A stretch of 64,000 nt of DNA from Phoenix dactylifera (lineage: Eukaryota > Streptophyta > Magnoliopsida > Arecales > Arecaceae): assembly GCF_009389715.1 (NCBI RefSeq), contig NC_052400.1:20925674-20989673 (forward strand), written 5' to 3'. Every line of letters begins with the position of its first letter. The stretch's first letter is position 1. The notes under the pieces are model-generated. The model did no database searches, was not told where the DNA came from, and worked only from the letters and a program-made list of their open reading frames with translations. Positions 14,615-27,475 of this stretch are shown here, one piece after another. The translations under genes and the position numbers were made by a program.

Positions 14615-17600
14615 AAACAAAAAATGTGTAAAAACAACAAGAACAATGAGGTTGGAAACAAATAAAAAATGTAATTGAAAAGGCCAACTAGAGTTACAAA
14701 AGTGAATTGACAAGATGTAATTCCCTTGGACATGTTGTGGTTGGTGCACATCAAACCCTTTCATGGCACACACAGCCCACCTGTGCATGACATGTGGGAC
14801 CCACCTACTTTCAACAATCATTGAGCAATCAAGTATAAGACAGTCGGTCACACAGAGATGCGGGTAGGGGAGGGGAGAGAGGCATCAGGGGTCTGCATTT
14901 CCCACATCTGGGAGAAAACATTAGATCATGTAAGATATAGGACAAGATTGGTTCCAGAATTAATTATATGTAGAAAAGATTTCCATGTTTAGTAAAAAGA
15001 GCCTTGATTAATTTGGAAACAAGAAGCACAAACAACTTATAATTCATCAACAATGTAAATAAGCACTTGATTTTCTTCCATTAATGTGCAAACCACAAAT
15101 GAATTTTTGGTTTTTTTCAGACAAATGTACTCACTATATATACCATGATGAAGGATTGTCAAAAGTCAATTTGGCCTTATGTAATACTATCTATACTAAT
15201 TACACCTAGATTTTCAGGATAACTTAATGTGAATTCTTCATCTCTATCAGAGATTTAAATTCAGTTCATGCGGCTGCATATGCACCCTCATATACAGATG
15301 TGGCTTAGTGACCACTCCACATTGGAGTTGAGATGCATAGGGTGCCCATTAGGCACCTACCTAGGCCTAAGTGGCTCATATATGCAGTGCAGACGTATAT
15401 TGATTTTGATAATGGTCAATGATAAGTCACTTCCAACAAGAAAGGGTGTCGATCAGTTAAATACTACATGTCTTGCTTATTAGCTAGTCTTTAAACTTAC
15501 CTACAAGGAATGCATCTTTATTGTTAGTCTTTTGATTTTATCCTTGGTAATTTATAAATTTGTTTGTTGGGTTAGTGAATTTAAAATTTGAGCATAGTTT
15601 TTAACTTTTTAGAGGATTAGTTTTTTTATGTTAGCATGTTATACTATTAGGCTCTCCAATAAGTTCAGAAGTATACGCTTAAATTTTCTTATTTTATGAT
15701 TTTTTTTTATTTGTTTATTTCTCATATTTCATGTATTTTTATCTATTTTATGAGTTTTATTTATTTTTAAATATTTTCCAAAATATCAATTGCATAGATG
15801 CCTACATATACCTGCATACTGCATATGCTCTATGCAGTCCCTTGACCGCTTGCATGCCGTGGCCACTTTTTTAAACCTTGAAATCTATTATACCTTAACA
15901 GAATCATACAAGCAATATTTATAGCTTTGAAGCGTAGAATTTTAGTCATTCTAAAATCTGGACAATTAAATAAAGCACGAACTTCTGGCTGACTTGCCAA
16001 GAATTAAAACTGCTATAAAAAAACTTCTTTTCATGTGTCAAATGGTGAAGAATAGAATAAAAAAATTATCACAACCGGACGTTCTATGCATTCCGAAAAA
16101 TTTGTCATGAATCACAAACTTAGAAATGACTCTTTATCCAGTAATCCATCAACAAGACTAGATATCTAAAGTTTTATGCACAGATACGCATTGAGGACTT
16201 TGGTTGAAGATTCACCTGCAGATTAAAGGAAAAGACAAATTCAGTATATTGCATTTTACAAATTTCAGATGGCAGCCTAGACATTAACCTTATTGGGTGA
16301 ATATGGAGCATCCGATATGGAAACATGTGGTTGGGGGGGGGGAGGGGGTGACAAACTCTGACTACTGAATAAATGTATTATAAAGTTTCAAATATGATCC
16401 AAGTTTAGTATAATATCACAAAAATGATTTTTTTGAGTCAAATTGCAAGTTTACTTTCTCATTTAACCAACATTGAACATAAAAACTAAGCCTCATGCCA
16501 TCTTTCTGAACTCAGATTAAAGATCAAGCAATATCCATTAAAGTCTACAAAAGGTTTACTACTGGCTATTAACCTGGCATTGGTCTTCTGATTTGGTGCC
16601 AAAGTCCTGGCCAAGGCATCCAGAGAGTCCTACTGGCACATGGTGAAATCTTGCTTTTGTGATTAATACAATACAACATTTCCAACTAGAGACAAAAAAG
16701 AGAACAAAGTCTCTATCTGTTGCATTTGAAATATAGGTGAGCAGTTTCACCAGTTAAAAACATACTGGAAGTAAAAAAGAAAGGCAATCGTCATCTAAAT
16801 GTATGTGCAAAATTAAGAATGACTCTTTAAATGGTCTTAGCATCTAAGAAAGCAGCAGAAAATATAATAAGCCACACCTTACTTAGTGTACACAATCTGA
16901 AAACAATGACTTTGAACTTTATGCTTACCCAGACCAATTCGCTCCCCGATCTGGAGATCTTCCCATGGTATCTCCCATTCAGCAACACCATCAAGTATTG
17001 GTTTGATCCTCTCACTCTCAGGACCACTTAATATGTGCTGATCAGTGTTATCCATTCCAAAAAGTTTGACCATAGCTAAACTCTCTTGACAACCTTTAGA
17101 AGGAATGTTCCACTGTGTGTCTGTATTGTGTATGATTCTTCCTGCATCTTCCTGAGAGCATTGTTTACCAGCTGCCAGTTTTAGGTTACTTGCACACTTT
17201 GTTTGGCTTGAGTCAGCTTCATATGGTGCAGAAGATAAATTAATTTGTTTCTGGCATGAAACTACAGGTACAACTGCAGTGTCAGGAACCGGACCAGTGC
17301 ATTTAGCCCAAGAATCATCTATGGTACTTACATTAGCCTGAGTATCATTTACCAACAACCATTCATTGGCTGCTGCACAAGGTGAAGATGCGCCACTACT
17401 AATGGGATTGGCAACGATATTAGAGTTTTTGCCTTGCTTATGGGTAATTTCGTCAACAAAACAATGCTGCCTTCTTTTGTCATCAGAATGCCTTGAAGAT
17501 TCTGCTTCCAAATAGTGTGCAAGAGAAGGCTGGAAGTGTGAAATCAAATTTACCTCAGGCAATTGATCTTCTTTTGCCCCCTCTGTTCTCGCCATGCAAA

Positions 17601-20600
17601 TGCTCTTCCCAAGGTCCTTTTGTTCCACATGATCCTGTGAAGAATTTAGATCAGAAAACAAATCTGGGGGTGGTGATGCACCACTCTCCAACAGAACAGC
17701 ATGCAATTTCTGTGCAAACTCTGGGTTCCTTGCTGCAGTGACTACATATTTGGAAAGATCATTAACTTTCATTTGCTGAGCAGGTGATACGACTTCTCTA
17801 GTTCCTAAAGCGTCTGCTTGAGATCTAAGCTTCCCGAATTCATTTTTGGATATTTCACTTTGATTATGTTGAGGAACATTAACACAAACATCTTCTGATG
17901 AAGAACCAACTCTTGATTTCTCTTCTGGCTGTAAACCAACATGCCCTGAAACAGAGTTGTTATCATAAGAAGTTGCTTCTGACATATTGTTTTTCTTCTC
18001 AAACTGACAGCTAACTTTATCAAGGGCCAAGCGTAAGTCTTTGCAAGTCTGTTCAATAGCATCAGAGCTAAGTAGAAAGTTTCCAGAGGTTTGAAGATAA
18101 ACACTGGGATTCTCCACAGGAATTAATGTACCTGGAGCTCCCATAAGATCAACAATATATTCCCTGTCATGAATGAACATGAGGTCAGTCACCCTATTAA
18201 TTAGGCTCATGTTGCACCAGTATATTCACTACAATGTAAAAAATTTATACGAATGTAAAATTTTTACTGGAAACAGCAAAATTATGATTCAAAAAAAAAG
18301 GACAGATTGTCAAAGACAAGAAAGATGTTTCAGCTGGCTAATACTAAACTACATTTCTTAAGAAAGTAAAATAATCATTAAAATGTAAACAAAAGGAGTG
18401 CACTAATTATTTTTAACCTTATCTTGCAGTGAGTGTAAGGGGATGAGGAATAGTGTAAAACAAAACTATCATCATTATCATCATCATCCCAGCATTCTTT
18501 GAATTAAAAGGGATTCAGGAAGCCAAGTCGAAGTTGAGGAAGCTCCATTGAAGGTTATAAAACTCAAATACAGGAAAACAAACAGAAGGAAAATCTTATG
18601 CATCCAGTCTTGTTTTAGTAACCACCACACTAGACCAACCCCCAGCAATCCAAAAAATAGTTCTCTGAAATTCAAACATAATATGCTCCTGCAGAACCAA
18701 GCCCCGATATGAGATATCTTCCTTAGAATGGTCACAAAAACTCCAAGCAAATAAACAGGATCCACATCTATAGATATGCACATTTGATTATAAATGAAAT
18801 CCAAGATCCAGGTCTTGGGTCTCAAATGAGTTCTGGTGAAAGAAAAGCAGGGTCAAGCATCTCATCCTCCTAGTAAAAGTGTACACAATCATCGGCAACT
18901 TACTTTCCTAGTGCCAATATTCATTAGGAGGATCCAGCCAGAAGTAGTGATTAATTGCAATAATTCTTACATCAACCATGGCACGTAAGCCCTTAAATCA
19001 TCTTTACTCACAGGTGAAAACCCTCAAAAGACTAGAAGCAATATAGCAATTTGATCACAAATCATGATTGCCACTAGGAAAAAGATGGCAGAAAATGATA
19101 CCCAAAATGGATGTGGGATGCAAGTATCAGGAAAAGTTTGTAAAGCAGAAAACAAGTTATGCATATAATGCGAAACATACAAGATACTCCAGGGAAACTA
19201 CAGAGGAACTGGCTAGTCATGCTCTCCCTATTTTTTATTAATTATCTACTTATCTTTCCCATTAGTTTATTTAAGGTATTTTTTTTAGATCATTCCTCAT
19301 CTTGGAAATAAAATCAGATTTGTTTCCCTGGCAAATACCAGAAAATAATAACTCGCACTATTAATTATGCTTTGAATATCTTACGACAACGAGTTTCTTT
19401 AATCTGAAACCATCCAATCCCTCTCTGAGCTAGCTAAGGCAAGCATGGACTTGTTCGTTTTGTCTGTTTATGTCTGTATAGTGACTAGCAAGCACTACTC
19501 CCCCCACTTTCTCTCCTTTCTCTAGTAATCTCTGAAAAAAGCACCAAAACCACAAGCAAGTCTTTAAAGGCTTAGAAATAGTTCCACCAATACAATCTAT
19601 CAACAACAACAATCTAATCATAGACTAAAAATTTCCCCTTTCTTCCCTTAAACCTAATCTTGATTTCATAACAATTAATCCCTCGCACAATTTCTTTCCA
19701 AGGTTCCTTAACATTGTTCGTTAGCTATCTTGAAAATTCAAGATATTATATGTAAAATTCAAAACTACATGACTAACAACTTGAATACAATCTGGTTACT
19801 GAATAGTTGATTAATCTTGAAAATCTATCCCAAAATCCACCTCAACCATTGTATACATGGAAGGAAACTCCTCAGCATTATATCCTTTCCTATTTCTCAG
19901 ACATGATGTTGTCTGCTACTATTCTTTCTCAAGCACTTTCTATTTTCATTTTAGTAGTCAGATATTTCAGCAATGGTGTCAAAATATTAAGGTCCTTATT
20001 ACAAAGAAGTAACTTCAAATTCTTTAGTAATTACTATCCACCTCAATCACTGTATACATTGAAGGAAACTCCACTGGGTTATAGCCTTTCCTATTTCTCA
20101 GACATGATGTTGTCTGCTGTTATTCCTTCCCAAGCACTTTCTATTTTCATTTTACTAGTAAGATATTTCAGCAGTGGTGTCAAAATATTAAGGTCCTACT
20201 TACAAAGAAGTAACTTCAAATTCTATACTAATTACCTGCATCCTGCCTAAAATAACTAGTGGAATAGTAAGTCTCAGAAATCATCACTCACGTCAGAAGT
20301 CCATGTGAAAGTATAGCACAAAAGAAAGCAATAGCACTCAAGGATTTAATATTTAGTTTGTATAGGTAAGGTACTGGTATTAGTATACCCCTCGATTCGG
20401 GTACCAGTATGTCCCTCAATACCAGTTTGTATGGACAAATGGTACATCACCTCTGGCACCTAAGAGGTGTACTATGTATGCATCAGTACAACACCACACA
20501 ATACCAACCCAGGAAGGTACAAACTTGGGTAACTGTATGGTACTTCAACCTGTGACTCAACTAATTCTAGTACAAGTATAAGTATAAAAAATAATGGGTA

Positions 20601-23600
20601 GGGAAGAGGATAAGCAAGTCACCTGTCATGATCAATTTTAATCAAGTTAACAGCTCCTTCATCACTGCCAGTGTAATAGCTTCCTTTCACCAGCTTACAA
20701 GCCAGATTTATCTTATCGGCTAGTACCTGGCATAGAAAATGTGATCATTCTTTACCTTTTTTGCTGCAGCAGTATCAGAATTAACATAATGCAAAAAAGA
20801 AAAGTTAACTAGCAGGATTTTTTGTTTAACGCATAGATTAATTTGTTTGCTGAAAGGAATATGCAGCACTTCATGTCTGCATGTACAATGATCTGTGATG
20901 CAAATGGTTAGAAAACTTTTAACCAGAGAAACCTAGAGAAATATCTTAAAGGTCGGTCGAGAGAACGAAGGTGTGAGGAGAAAAGCAATTACACGCAATA
21001 GTGAAATGCTTATGACCGCTAAGTTATATAATAGTCATAAACATCTTAAACATAGTACAGTAGGGCTGAAACCAGATTAGATACGGATCGGATGCCAGCA
21101 TATCCATATCCAAATTTGTTTTATTTGACGTATACGGATATGGATATTAGTTAAATGCAAAAATTCATATCCATATTTGTTTTAAACGAATATGGATACA
21201 AATCGGATACTGGAAGTATGGATATAAATCAGATAATTAAACTTTAAAACCATAGAATCAAGGATATTACTAAGTGGATGGTAAATCAAATTAATAACAT
21301 GTTAGTGTGGTTATATATTTTCATTAAAAGTTTATGGTGCTATATAAAATTAAATAGAGTTACAAATAGAATCAGATATTCGGATATGGATCGGGTGCTC
21401 ATCCATCCATATCCATATCCATCAACTTTCACCCCTATAGTGTATTGACGATCATAGGTGCAGGTGAAATATTGATTAACAAAGATATCTTATTCCCTAT
21501 TTTTGTGTAAAAAGCCGTAACATTTTAACATGACAATGTCGTATCATTTGACATTATCTCTGCCCAATTACCAATAGATGAAAACATTTTATGATCAAGA
21601 TGATAGCACATAGCTATTATCTTATTCTAAGTTCTAAGATACTATAAAATCATCGTATCAACACTGTCTACACAATAGAAATAAAAGGAAGAGTGCTTAC
21701 AAATGAATCTGTCAGTATGTAATTGAATTTAGAAAAGGGGTGATAGTTTAAAACTAGTTTTTTGACAAAATACAAAAATATATAGGCTATAGCATACCTA
21801 TAATTTTTACAGCTAACTAACACATTCCATATTAAAGTTTGATCACCTAAAAATTCTCAAGATTCGTTCCGCAGACAGACAGCCTTTTAGAATTTGTTTA
21901 GTTATATGAAAAGTGGATCTAGAATTCACCTAACCAAGTAAGTTAATTCCCATAACCCAGTTACAACACAGTCTCCTACTATTAAAATGTAACTTAGTTA
22001 TTTCATCATTAAAAAAAGGCTCACTTCACAAAATTGAGAGCGACCATGTATATAGGCTTTTGTTTTGCAGTAAAAATTTCTCTCTTTCTCTGCTAAGAAG
22101 TATAAAGATCAAGTATCAATGTTACCATCCCCAAGATGATAGCACGTTCTTTTGAGGACACTGCTCAAACCAGTCTTACTTTTTTTGTTTCAGAGATGGA
22201 CACTGTTATACTTGTACCTTTGACACAATATAATAGCGATCCATACCAACAAAAACTTGATTTTGGTTCAATAGGCTCCAACCTGTGCTAAACAATTTGA
22301 ACTTTTTATCCACATTGTTAGCAGAGCAAAAGAAGTTCCTGATCAAATTGACAAGTAGTCTTTTTATACAGAGAACATTGATGTAGGAGAGGCTAGATTC
22401 CCTCAAATCAACAGACCCAATCCATTGTAATCTCAACAAATTGAAACAAACAAACATAAAATTCCATGAATTTATGCTTGATGGAAATATTTATTCATGA
22501 CTTACAAGTGTCATATTACAAACCTTGGTCAAAAATTCCATCCTTTATGAGTAAAACATCAATTATATGTTTTAAGCTTACTTAAGGCCTAATCTTGTTC
22601 CAAGTTCCCATGTTTCTTGTTAGGCAGATTAATTGTTTGAGTTACAAAATTATCGGCATTTCTTCATGTAGTTCTACGTTAGGATTAGAAGTCACTAGGG
22701 TTTTTCTTAATTGAGAATCTATATAAGCCAACATGAGAAAGGTTGTAGGCAGATTTTCGAAAAGAAAACTATAAGTTATTTTCTTATTGTTTGGACTTCA
22801 TACGCAATTCCATTCTTCCTCTACATCTTCTAGACATTTCCTCCGTCATCTTCACTACATGCTCTTCATGTTCAATGCTGCACCAGCAGAGTCTGACATC
22901 GAGTTAATAGCCAGATGTTAAAAGTTCACAAAAATACAATATATCATCTCTGATCTATAAAGCTGGTCACATATAGATGGCATGAGCTCTGCTGGTTCAA
23001 GTTAAAAAAGAGAAAACACAAAAACATTATATGGTTTACAAAATCATCAAAGTATGGCATCTAATAAAAAGGTGCTGGATTTTTCACCTTTCCCACCAAA
23101 ACCTTCAACTGCTCATATTTTGTATAAATTCAAAAAAAAAAATCGTAATAATGATGAAAAAGTCAAAATTAACAAGCAATCATGATTTATAGACTACCGG
23201 TATAACAAAATAACCTAGTTGCTTCACTACAAAATTACAAATTGGCATGTTAATTCAACATGCTATTAAATCATCTAGTAACAAATGTAAAGTGATGCGA
23301 ATTTGTGGTTAACTAAAACATTCAATGATGCGATATCATGAATACAAGCAATATAGTAGTAAATGATCATAACTGTACTATAAATGATCATAACTGATTA
23401 AGCCAAAGTTATATATGCAACATGAACCAAAGATGCATGTATAAATATAATAGCTTGCCATATTGATGTTAATCAGAGTTAAGTAAATCTAGTGCAAATG
23501 TGCAAACTAAAAATGTGGCATTATCAACCTTAAAGAGCAAGGCCCTGTGACGTGACAATCCAACTTCAACTGAACCAAGAAGAAGAACACTAGCATTCGA

Positions 23601-26331
23601 AGAAGTCCGCAATTCATAGCTCTTGATAGTCCACCTTCTTAGCAAACCCTCAGCATCGCCAACTGGGCCGCCCATTCTGTCAACAACAAGGTCAGCAATC
23701 TTTTGTATTAATCCACTAGCAATTGGATCATGTTCTTCATATTTGCTTTCCAAAGCAATAGAGACTGCTCTTCTCTCAAGTTGCTGAAGTTCAGGATCTA
23801 CAGATCGATTCACCAAAACCACCTCATAATCAATGTTATCTGTAATTGACGTTGCTTGAAGATCAACCAATGCAGGCATCTTATCTCGTAAGTTGGGATT
23901 TGAGATCACTCCATATGCATCATAAAACCCATCAGTCAACTTCTCATCGTAGTTTACAACATTGTAAGTCTGCAGCAGAACATATACCACTTAACATCTA
24001 ACACAAGCATGAACCAATACCAGAATTAGCTACAGTTCTATGTATTGAGTAACATAAACAAAGAACAAGATGAAGAAGATGAACATATTGTAAACTTTGG
24101 TTGAATAACAAGATAACTTGATCTCAAAGTTGTAGCAAGCCAAAGCCAAAGGAATAAATTAAAAAAAAAACAAAAAAGAACAAAAGTATCAATAAAATAC
24201 AGAAAAATAACTACAGAATTAACACTGCTGCTCCATGTTGTAAGTATGGTGCTTCAAAACATAAGTATTTACACCTTTTTTTGTTATGCTCCAAACTTTA
24301 GGAACTTAAAAATAATGTCTAATCCAGTTTGATAAAATCCACATCATGTTTTACAAAACAAGTATATTAATAGTATCTTTGGATCATACAAAAACAAGCT
24401 TTAGGTACATATGGTGCATAAGTAGCACACTCCATGTTGCACGGTATGGTGCTTCAAAACATAAGCATGTACACCTTTTTTGTCATGCTCCAAACTTTAC
24501 GAACTTAAAAATAATGTCTAATCCAGTTCTGATAAAATCCATGTCATGTTTTACAAAACAAATATATTTAAAGTATCCTTGGATCATACAAAAACAAGCT
24601 TTAGGTACATATGGTGCATAAGTAGCAGAGGGCCAGAAAGCAATGCATGAAACCCACCAGTACTCATTATCAGCATGCTTCACTTGCACAATGGATGCAG
24701 TACCAGGAGTTAGGTATTTGGATGACTCTAACCTGTATCACCAATAAAGAATGTGCAGATGATGCAGTGAGTTGCTGGCCAGCCACGGCATACTGAGTAA
24801 AAATATATAGATTGGCCTGCTCAATGGAATTTGATGCAAACACTTTGCTTTGGACATGCTGTCTTCCCCAGACCAACCTAACCATGTATAATGCATTAGT
24901 GGGAGTGTGTGCCAAGGGGTGGGGGTGCAGTTCATGATGAGCAAATACTTAAATATGCAAGAAGGACAAGAGACAAGAAATTGAGGGAAGGAGAGAGAGA
25001 GAAAGGATCAAAGAGAAATTTGACAGCAGGCATGCAAAGGTAAGAGAGACAGGGATGACTTAAATAGAGAAAAACCTATTTTAGGTTTAAAAAAAGAAAG
25101 AAAACAAAACTTCATAACAATGTCAACTACATCAAAGTAGCACTGAAGCAGAACAAATTTGTTGGTCTTCAAAAATATAGAAATCACAGATGGCACAGCC
25201 TTCATAATCTTCAACTTTGGGTGGAAACCAGTTCTGGGAACTTATTTCCCACTTCCAAATGCCTCCGAACTTTCTCTTGCTCCAACCCCAGATATAGCAG
25301 GTGTGGATCGATCTTCTTTTGACAATGGTGACTTTTCAATAGAAATATGAGTCAATGTTTACATATGGTGATTGTATTCTCCCATCAATACAATACAAAC
25401 AAAATATCCGAAATAACAAAGCTTTTAAAGTTATAGGACACCGCAAAACTCCATACAAAGAACCATAACTGCCTCATTAATGTCACGGACGCAAAAAAGA
25501 TTTATTTTCTATGATAGAGGATTAATAAACAAGAACCGAGCAAACAATAAATCTTTGAAGATTTGGTCATGGATTGGAATCAAAAAAGCCAGCCAATGAC
25601 TTTCAAAATCAAACTAAAGGCCACTTCTTGAATTCCAGTTCGTCACTATCTACTATTTCAAATTGTAACTAATTAAAGAAACAAAAGGAATGTAAACCAT
25701 CCAAAACTGTTGATCAAGACTGATATGAGGACATGATTATAAGTTAGTCATCCAATCCGTCCATATATAGATCAAGAAAAACCTAAAATCAAATAAAACA
25801 AGATCAAGATTCAAGACTCACGCAGTACCGACGAGAGAGGAACTCCATGGGGCTCTCATCTCCTGCACGGCTGCCGCCGCCTCCAGGCACGACCAAGCAC
25901 CCCAAACTCATCCTCTTCGCGGCCTTGATCTGCACCGAGTCCGGATCCTCGAGACCATCCGGATCCGACGCGCTGATAGCCAGCGCGAGCTGCACCTGGT
26001 ACTCCTCCTCGAAGAGACTGAAATCACCCCCGGCCGCCGCGGCCGCCGGCGGGCCATCGCATCGCGGCCCGATCCCCCTGGGCTCCGCCGCTTCTTGAAC
26101 GCTCCTCCTGGACGAGGACGAGGACGAGGACGGCGGCGCGGAGACGGGGGAGGGGGAGGACGACGAGGAGGACGCCGGCGCGGAGATGAGGCATGCGGAG
26201 GACGACGAGGAGGACGGGGCGGTTCTTGGATCACCGCCGAGCCGGTGCTGGTGATCGAGGCCGGCGCCGCCTCCTCCTCCGCCGCCTCCCCCGATGTGGA
26301 GTTTTCTCAGGAGGTGCTTCATCCTCGACAT
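5213..26331 (-). CDS. EDR1: EDR1-type Raf-like MAPKKK, 13 exons, 1018 aa
   Basis: Exons (CDS, all GT..AG): 25822-26331, 23529-23969, 20623-20726, 16929-18163, 14256-14296, 9643-9711, 9425-9525, 8940-9018, 8755-8853, 7092-7160, 6163-6212, 5892-6068, 5213-5294. They sum to 3057 bp with every phase matching and no frameshift. N-terminus: [10 protein letters not shown] followed by a poly-Gly run, then a Ser/Pro-rich tract. The EDR1/CTR1-type regulatory domain runs from about residue 108 ([13 protein letters not shown]) through exons 2-3. A long low-complexity linker is encoded by exon 4. The kinase domain follows: glycine loop GLGSYGEV near 762, catalytic Lys 782 in [13 protein letters not shown] with Asp 878, DFG at 896-898, APE at 921-923. 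Length and splice pattern match plant EDR1. In Arabidopsis, EDR1 negatively regulates MAPK-dependent defence, senescence and cell death. That role here is inferred from family. All transposons in the gene are intronic. Confidence 0.95.
10797..10942 (+). repeat. Au-type tRNA-derived SINE in EDR1 intron 5
   Basis: The stretch starts GGGTGAGCCTTGGC, has an A-box-like segment (TTGACGATAAGG), then GACCTGGAGGTCATGGG as B box, then 'agcctcttcgcacataagagtaaa' in diverged form, 'gaccca', 'gcaggagc', 'agtgcactagg', and a terminal T run. This is the order seen in plant Au SINEs. It is flanked by 13 bp near-identical copies (AAACAACTATAAA at about 10776 and AAACAACTCTAAA at about 10944), likely the target site duplication. 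It is old and inserted antisense to EDR1. Confidence 0.85.
11097..12373. mobile_element. Non-autonomous hAT-like element with GC-rich cargo, in EDR1 intron 5
   Basis: Ends are CAGGGGTTTGG at 11097 and, on the opposite strand, TAGGGGTGTGC ending at 12373. They are flanked by ACAATATG (11089-11096) and ACAGCATG (12374-12381), an 8 bp duplication with two transitions, as expected for hAT transposons. Sub-terminal regions are AT-rich with 'cggttt/aaccg' strings. The interior (about 11290-11950) is strikingly GC-rich and gene-like, and no transposase was recognised. It lies entirely within the 4.5 kb intron between EDR1 exons 5 and 6. Confidence 0.65.
14556..14611. repeat. (AC)n(AT)n compound microsatellite
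   Basis: Pure AC dinucleotides run into about 19 AT dinucleotides. It lies in EDR1 intron 4, about 260 bp upstream (in gene direction) of the 41 bp exon 5 at 14256-14296. Confidence 0.95.
19837..20238. repeat. Tandem duplication, 2 x 201 bp, in EDR1 intron 3
   Basis: Two adjacent copies begin CCACCTCAACCATTGTATAC (19837) and CCACCTCAATCACTGTATAC (20038) and stay alignable to about 20238 with scattered substitutions. The 201 bp period is a multiple of three, so one open frame crosses both copies. This makes a chance 147-codon ORF (19807-20250), which I do not regard as a gene. Confidence 0.9.
20365..20540. repeat. GGTAC/GTACC-rich dispersed repeat (diverged)
   Basis: Repeated 'ggtactgg', 'gggtaccagt', 'caataccagt' and 'ggtacttcaa' strings on alternating strands resemble the CCGGTACC-rich fold-back element at 28620-28808 and the copy near 41395-41545. 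It lies in EDR1 intron 3. Confidence 0.5.
21061..21437. mobile_element. hAT-like MITE rich in ATATCCATATCC, in EDR1 intron 2
   Basis: Ends are TAGGGCTGAAA at the left and, on the other strand, TAGGGGTGAAA at the right, giving a near-perfect 11 bp inverted repeat. Flanks TAGTACAG and TAGTGTAT could be a decayed 8 bp duplication (5 of 8 match). The interior is filled with GGATATGGATAT / ATATCCATATCC strings on both sides, so the element could fold into a long hairpin. No coding capacity. Confidence 0.6.
24229..24628. repeat. Tandem duplication, 2 x ~200 bp, in EDR1 intron 1
   Basis: 'gtatggtgcttcaaaacataag' recurs at 24244 and 24444 (described here in short; the match extends over the unit). 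Both copies end with a 'ttaggtacatatggtgcataagtag'-type string. Differences are few, so this duplication looks younger than the one in intron 3. Confidence 0.9.
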
Positions 26332-26470
26332 CGACCATCAGATCCGAAGCCCTTCCCCTCGATCGACCTCTTTCGCGGTCTCTCTTACTACTATATTCCC
26401 TTATTTTATTACCTTTCCCCCTATCTCTCTCTCTCTCGGTGCGGGATATCGTAATTGGCGTCGTGGTGCT
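26332..26470 (-). promoter_or_regulatory. Probable 5' UTR / core promoter of EDR1
   Basis: The sequence just upstream of the EDR1 start is rich in CT/GA (CTCTCTCTCTCT at 26428-26440 on the plus strand), as in many plant 5' leaders. The start codon was chosen because the two Met in MSRMKH open the conserved EDR1 N-terminus. No convincing TATA box was found. Confidence 0.4.
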
Positions 26471-26821
26471 TCGGCTCCATTTATCTAATTCCGGAATCAA
26501 ATAAAGGAAAGATTCGCGGATTCGCTACCGTTAGCAGTCGGAGGTCCCTTGTAATTCCCGGTTTCCTGCCAGCTTTCGGACTCCAAGGATAAAGGCAAAA
26601 TAAGATGGGGAGAAGTAGAATGTAAGGAGGAGTATTGGTTTATTGGAATTTGCCGTTGACGAGCGAGGTGACGTGGAAGTAAGCCGCACGTCAGTCGCAG
26701 CCCGTCCACCCAATTGGGGTTTACCGTTTGAACGGAGGTGGTGGTGGGGTCGGCGGAGCAGATGAAAAATCGTGCGATGGTTGGCCGATTGCCAAATCTT
26801 TATATTTTTTTCCTGCAGGTA

Positions 26822-27440
26822 AGCCACGAGTGCAGCCATGGAAGCGGATAAAAGTGATAAACTTCTGCAAGAGGAGCTTTCACCACACAGGAACCGGATT
26901 AGAAATCGACCTGGTCTGGTCCGATTCGAAATTATATGAGCGGGTTCAGAAAATAGACCCATTTGACACGTTTGGGTATCATGGGACCAGCATTCGCAGC
27001 CTCTACCAAGCACGTGCATGGTGACTGCAACTTGTGATGGGCTGCAAGAGAACCCGATTGAGCTTTCACCGCACTTGAACCGGATCAGAAATCGACCCGG
27101 TCTAGTCCGATTCGAAATTATATGAGCGGCTTCAGAAAATAGACCCATTTGACCCATTTGGGTATCATGCGACCAGCGTTCGCAGCCTCTATCAAGCACG
27201 TGCATGGTGACTGCGACTTGTCATGGTGGTGGAACAAGAGAGGTGCAGCCATGTAAGCGGATAAAGTGAAAAACTTCTGCAAGAAAACCCGATCGAGCTT
27301 TTGCCACACTCGAACCGGATCAGAAATTGACCCGCTCTGGTTCGATCCGAAATTATATGAGCTGGTTCAGAAAATAGACCCTTTTGACACGTTTGGGTAT
27401 CATGCCAGCCGCGTTCGCAGCCTCTGCCAAGCACGTGTAC
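26822..27440. promoter_or_regulatory. Three-copy upstream repeat, one G-box per copy
   Basis: A unit containing 'gagctttcaccacac', 'gaaattatatgagc', 'cagaaaatagaccc', 'tttgggtatcatg' and 'ccaagcacgtgcatgg' occurs three times, with 'gagcttt' at 26875, 27060 and 27295 (spacings 185 and 235 bp). Copy 2 lacks the ~50 bp leader that contains 'gtgcagccatg'. Each unit carries one CACGTG core (27011-27016, 27197-27202, 27432-27437), and a fourth lies at 27470-27475. The array sits 0.5-1.1 kb upstream of the EDR1 start. The repeats are directly visible; a regulatory role is inferred. Confidence 0.75.
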
Positions 27441-27475
27441 GGTGGAACAAGAAGCACTAGACCTGCACACACGTG

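Noticed and set aside
14452..14851. Minus-strand ORFs with [12 protein letters not shown] runs
   Set aside because: Translation of the (AC)n(AT)n microsatellite in an EDR1 intron.
19807..20250. 147-codon plus-strand ORF with an internal protein-level repeat
   Set aside because: It follows from a 201 bp tandem duplication inside an EDR1 intron; the period is divisible by three, so an open frame repeats by itself.
25908..26504. Several long Arg/Pro/Gly-rich ORFs on both strands
   Set aside because: Shadow frames of the GC-rich EDR1 exon 1 and its 5' leader.
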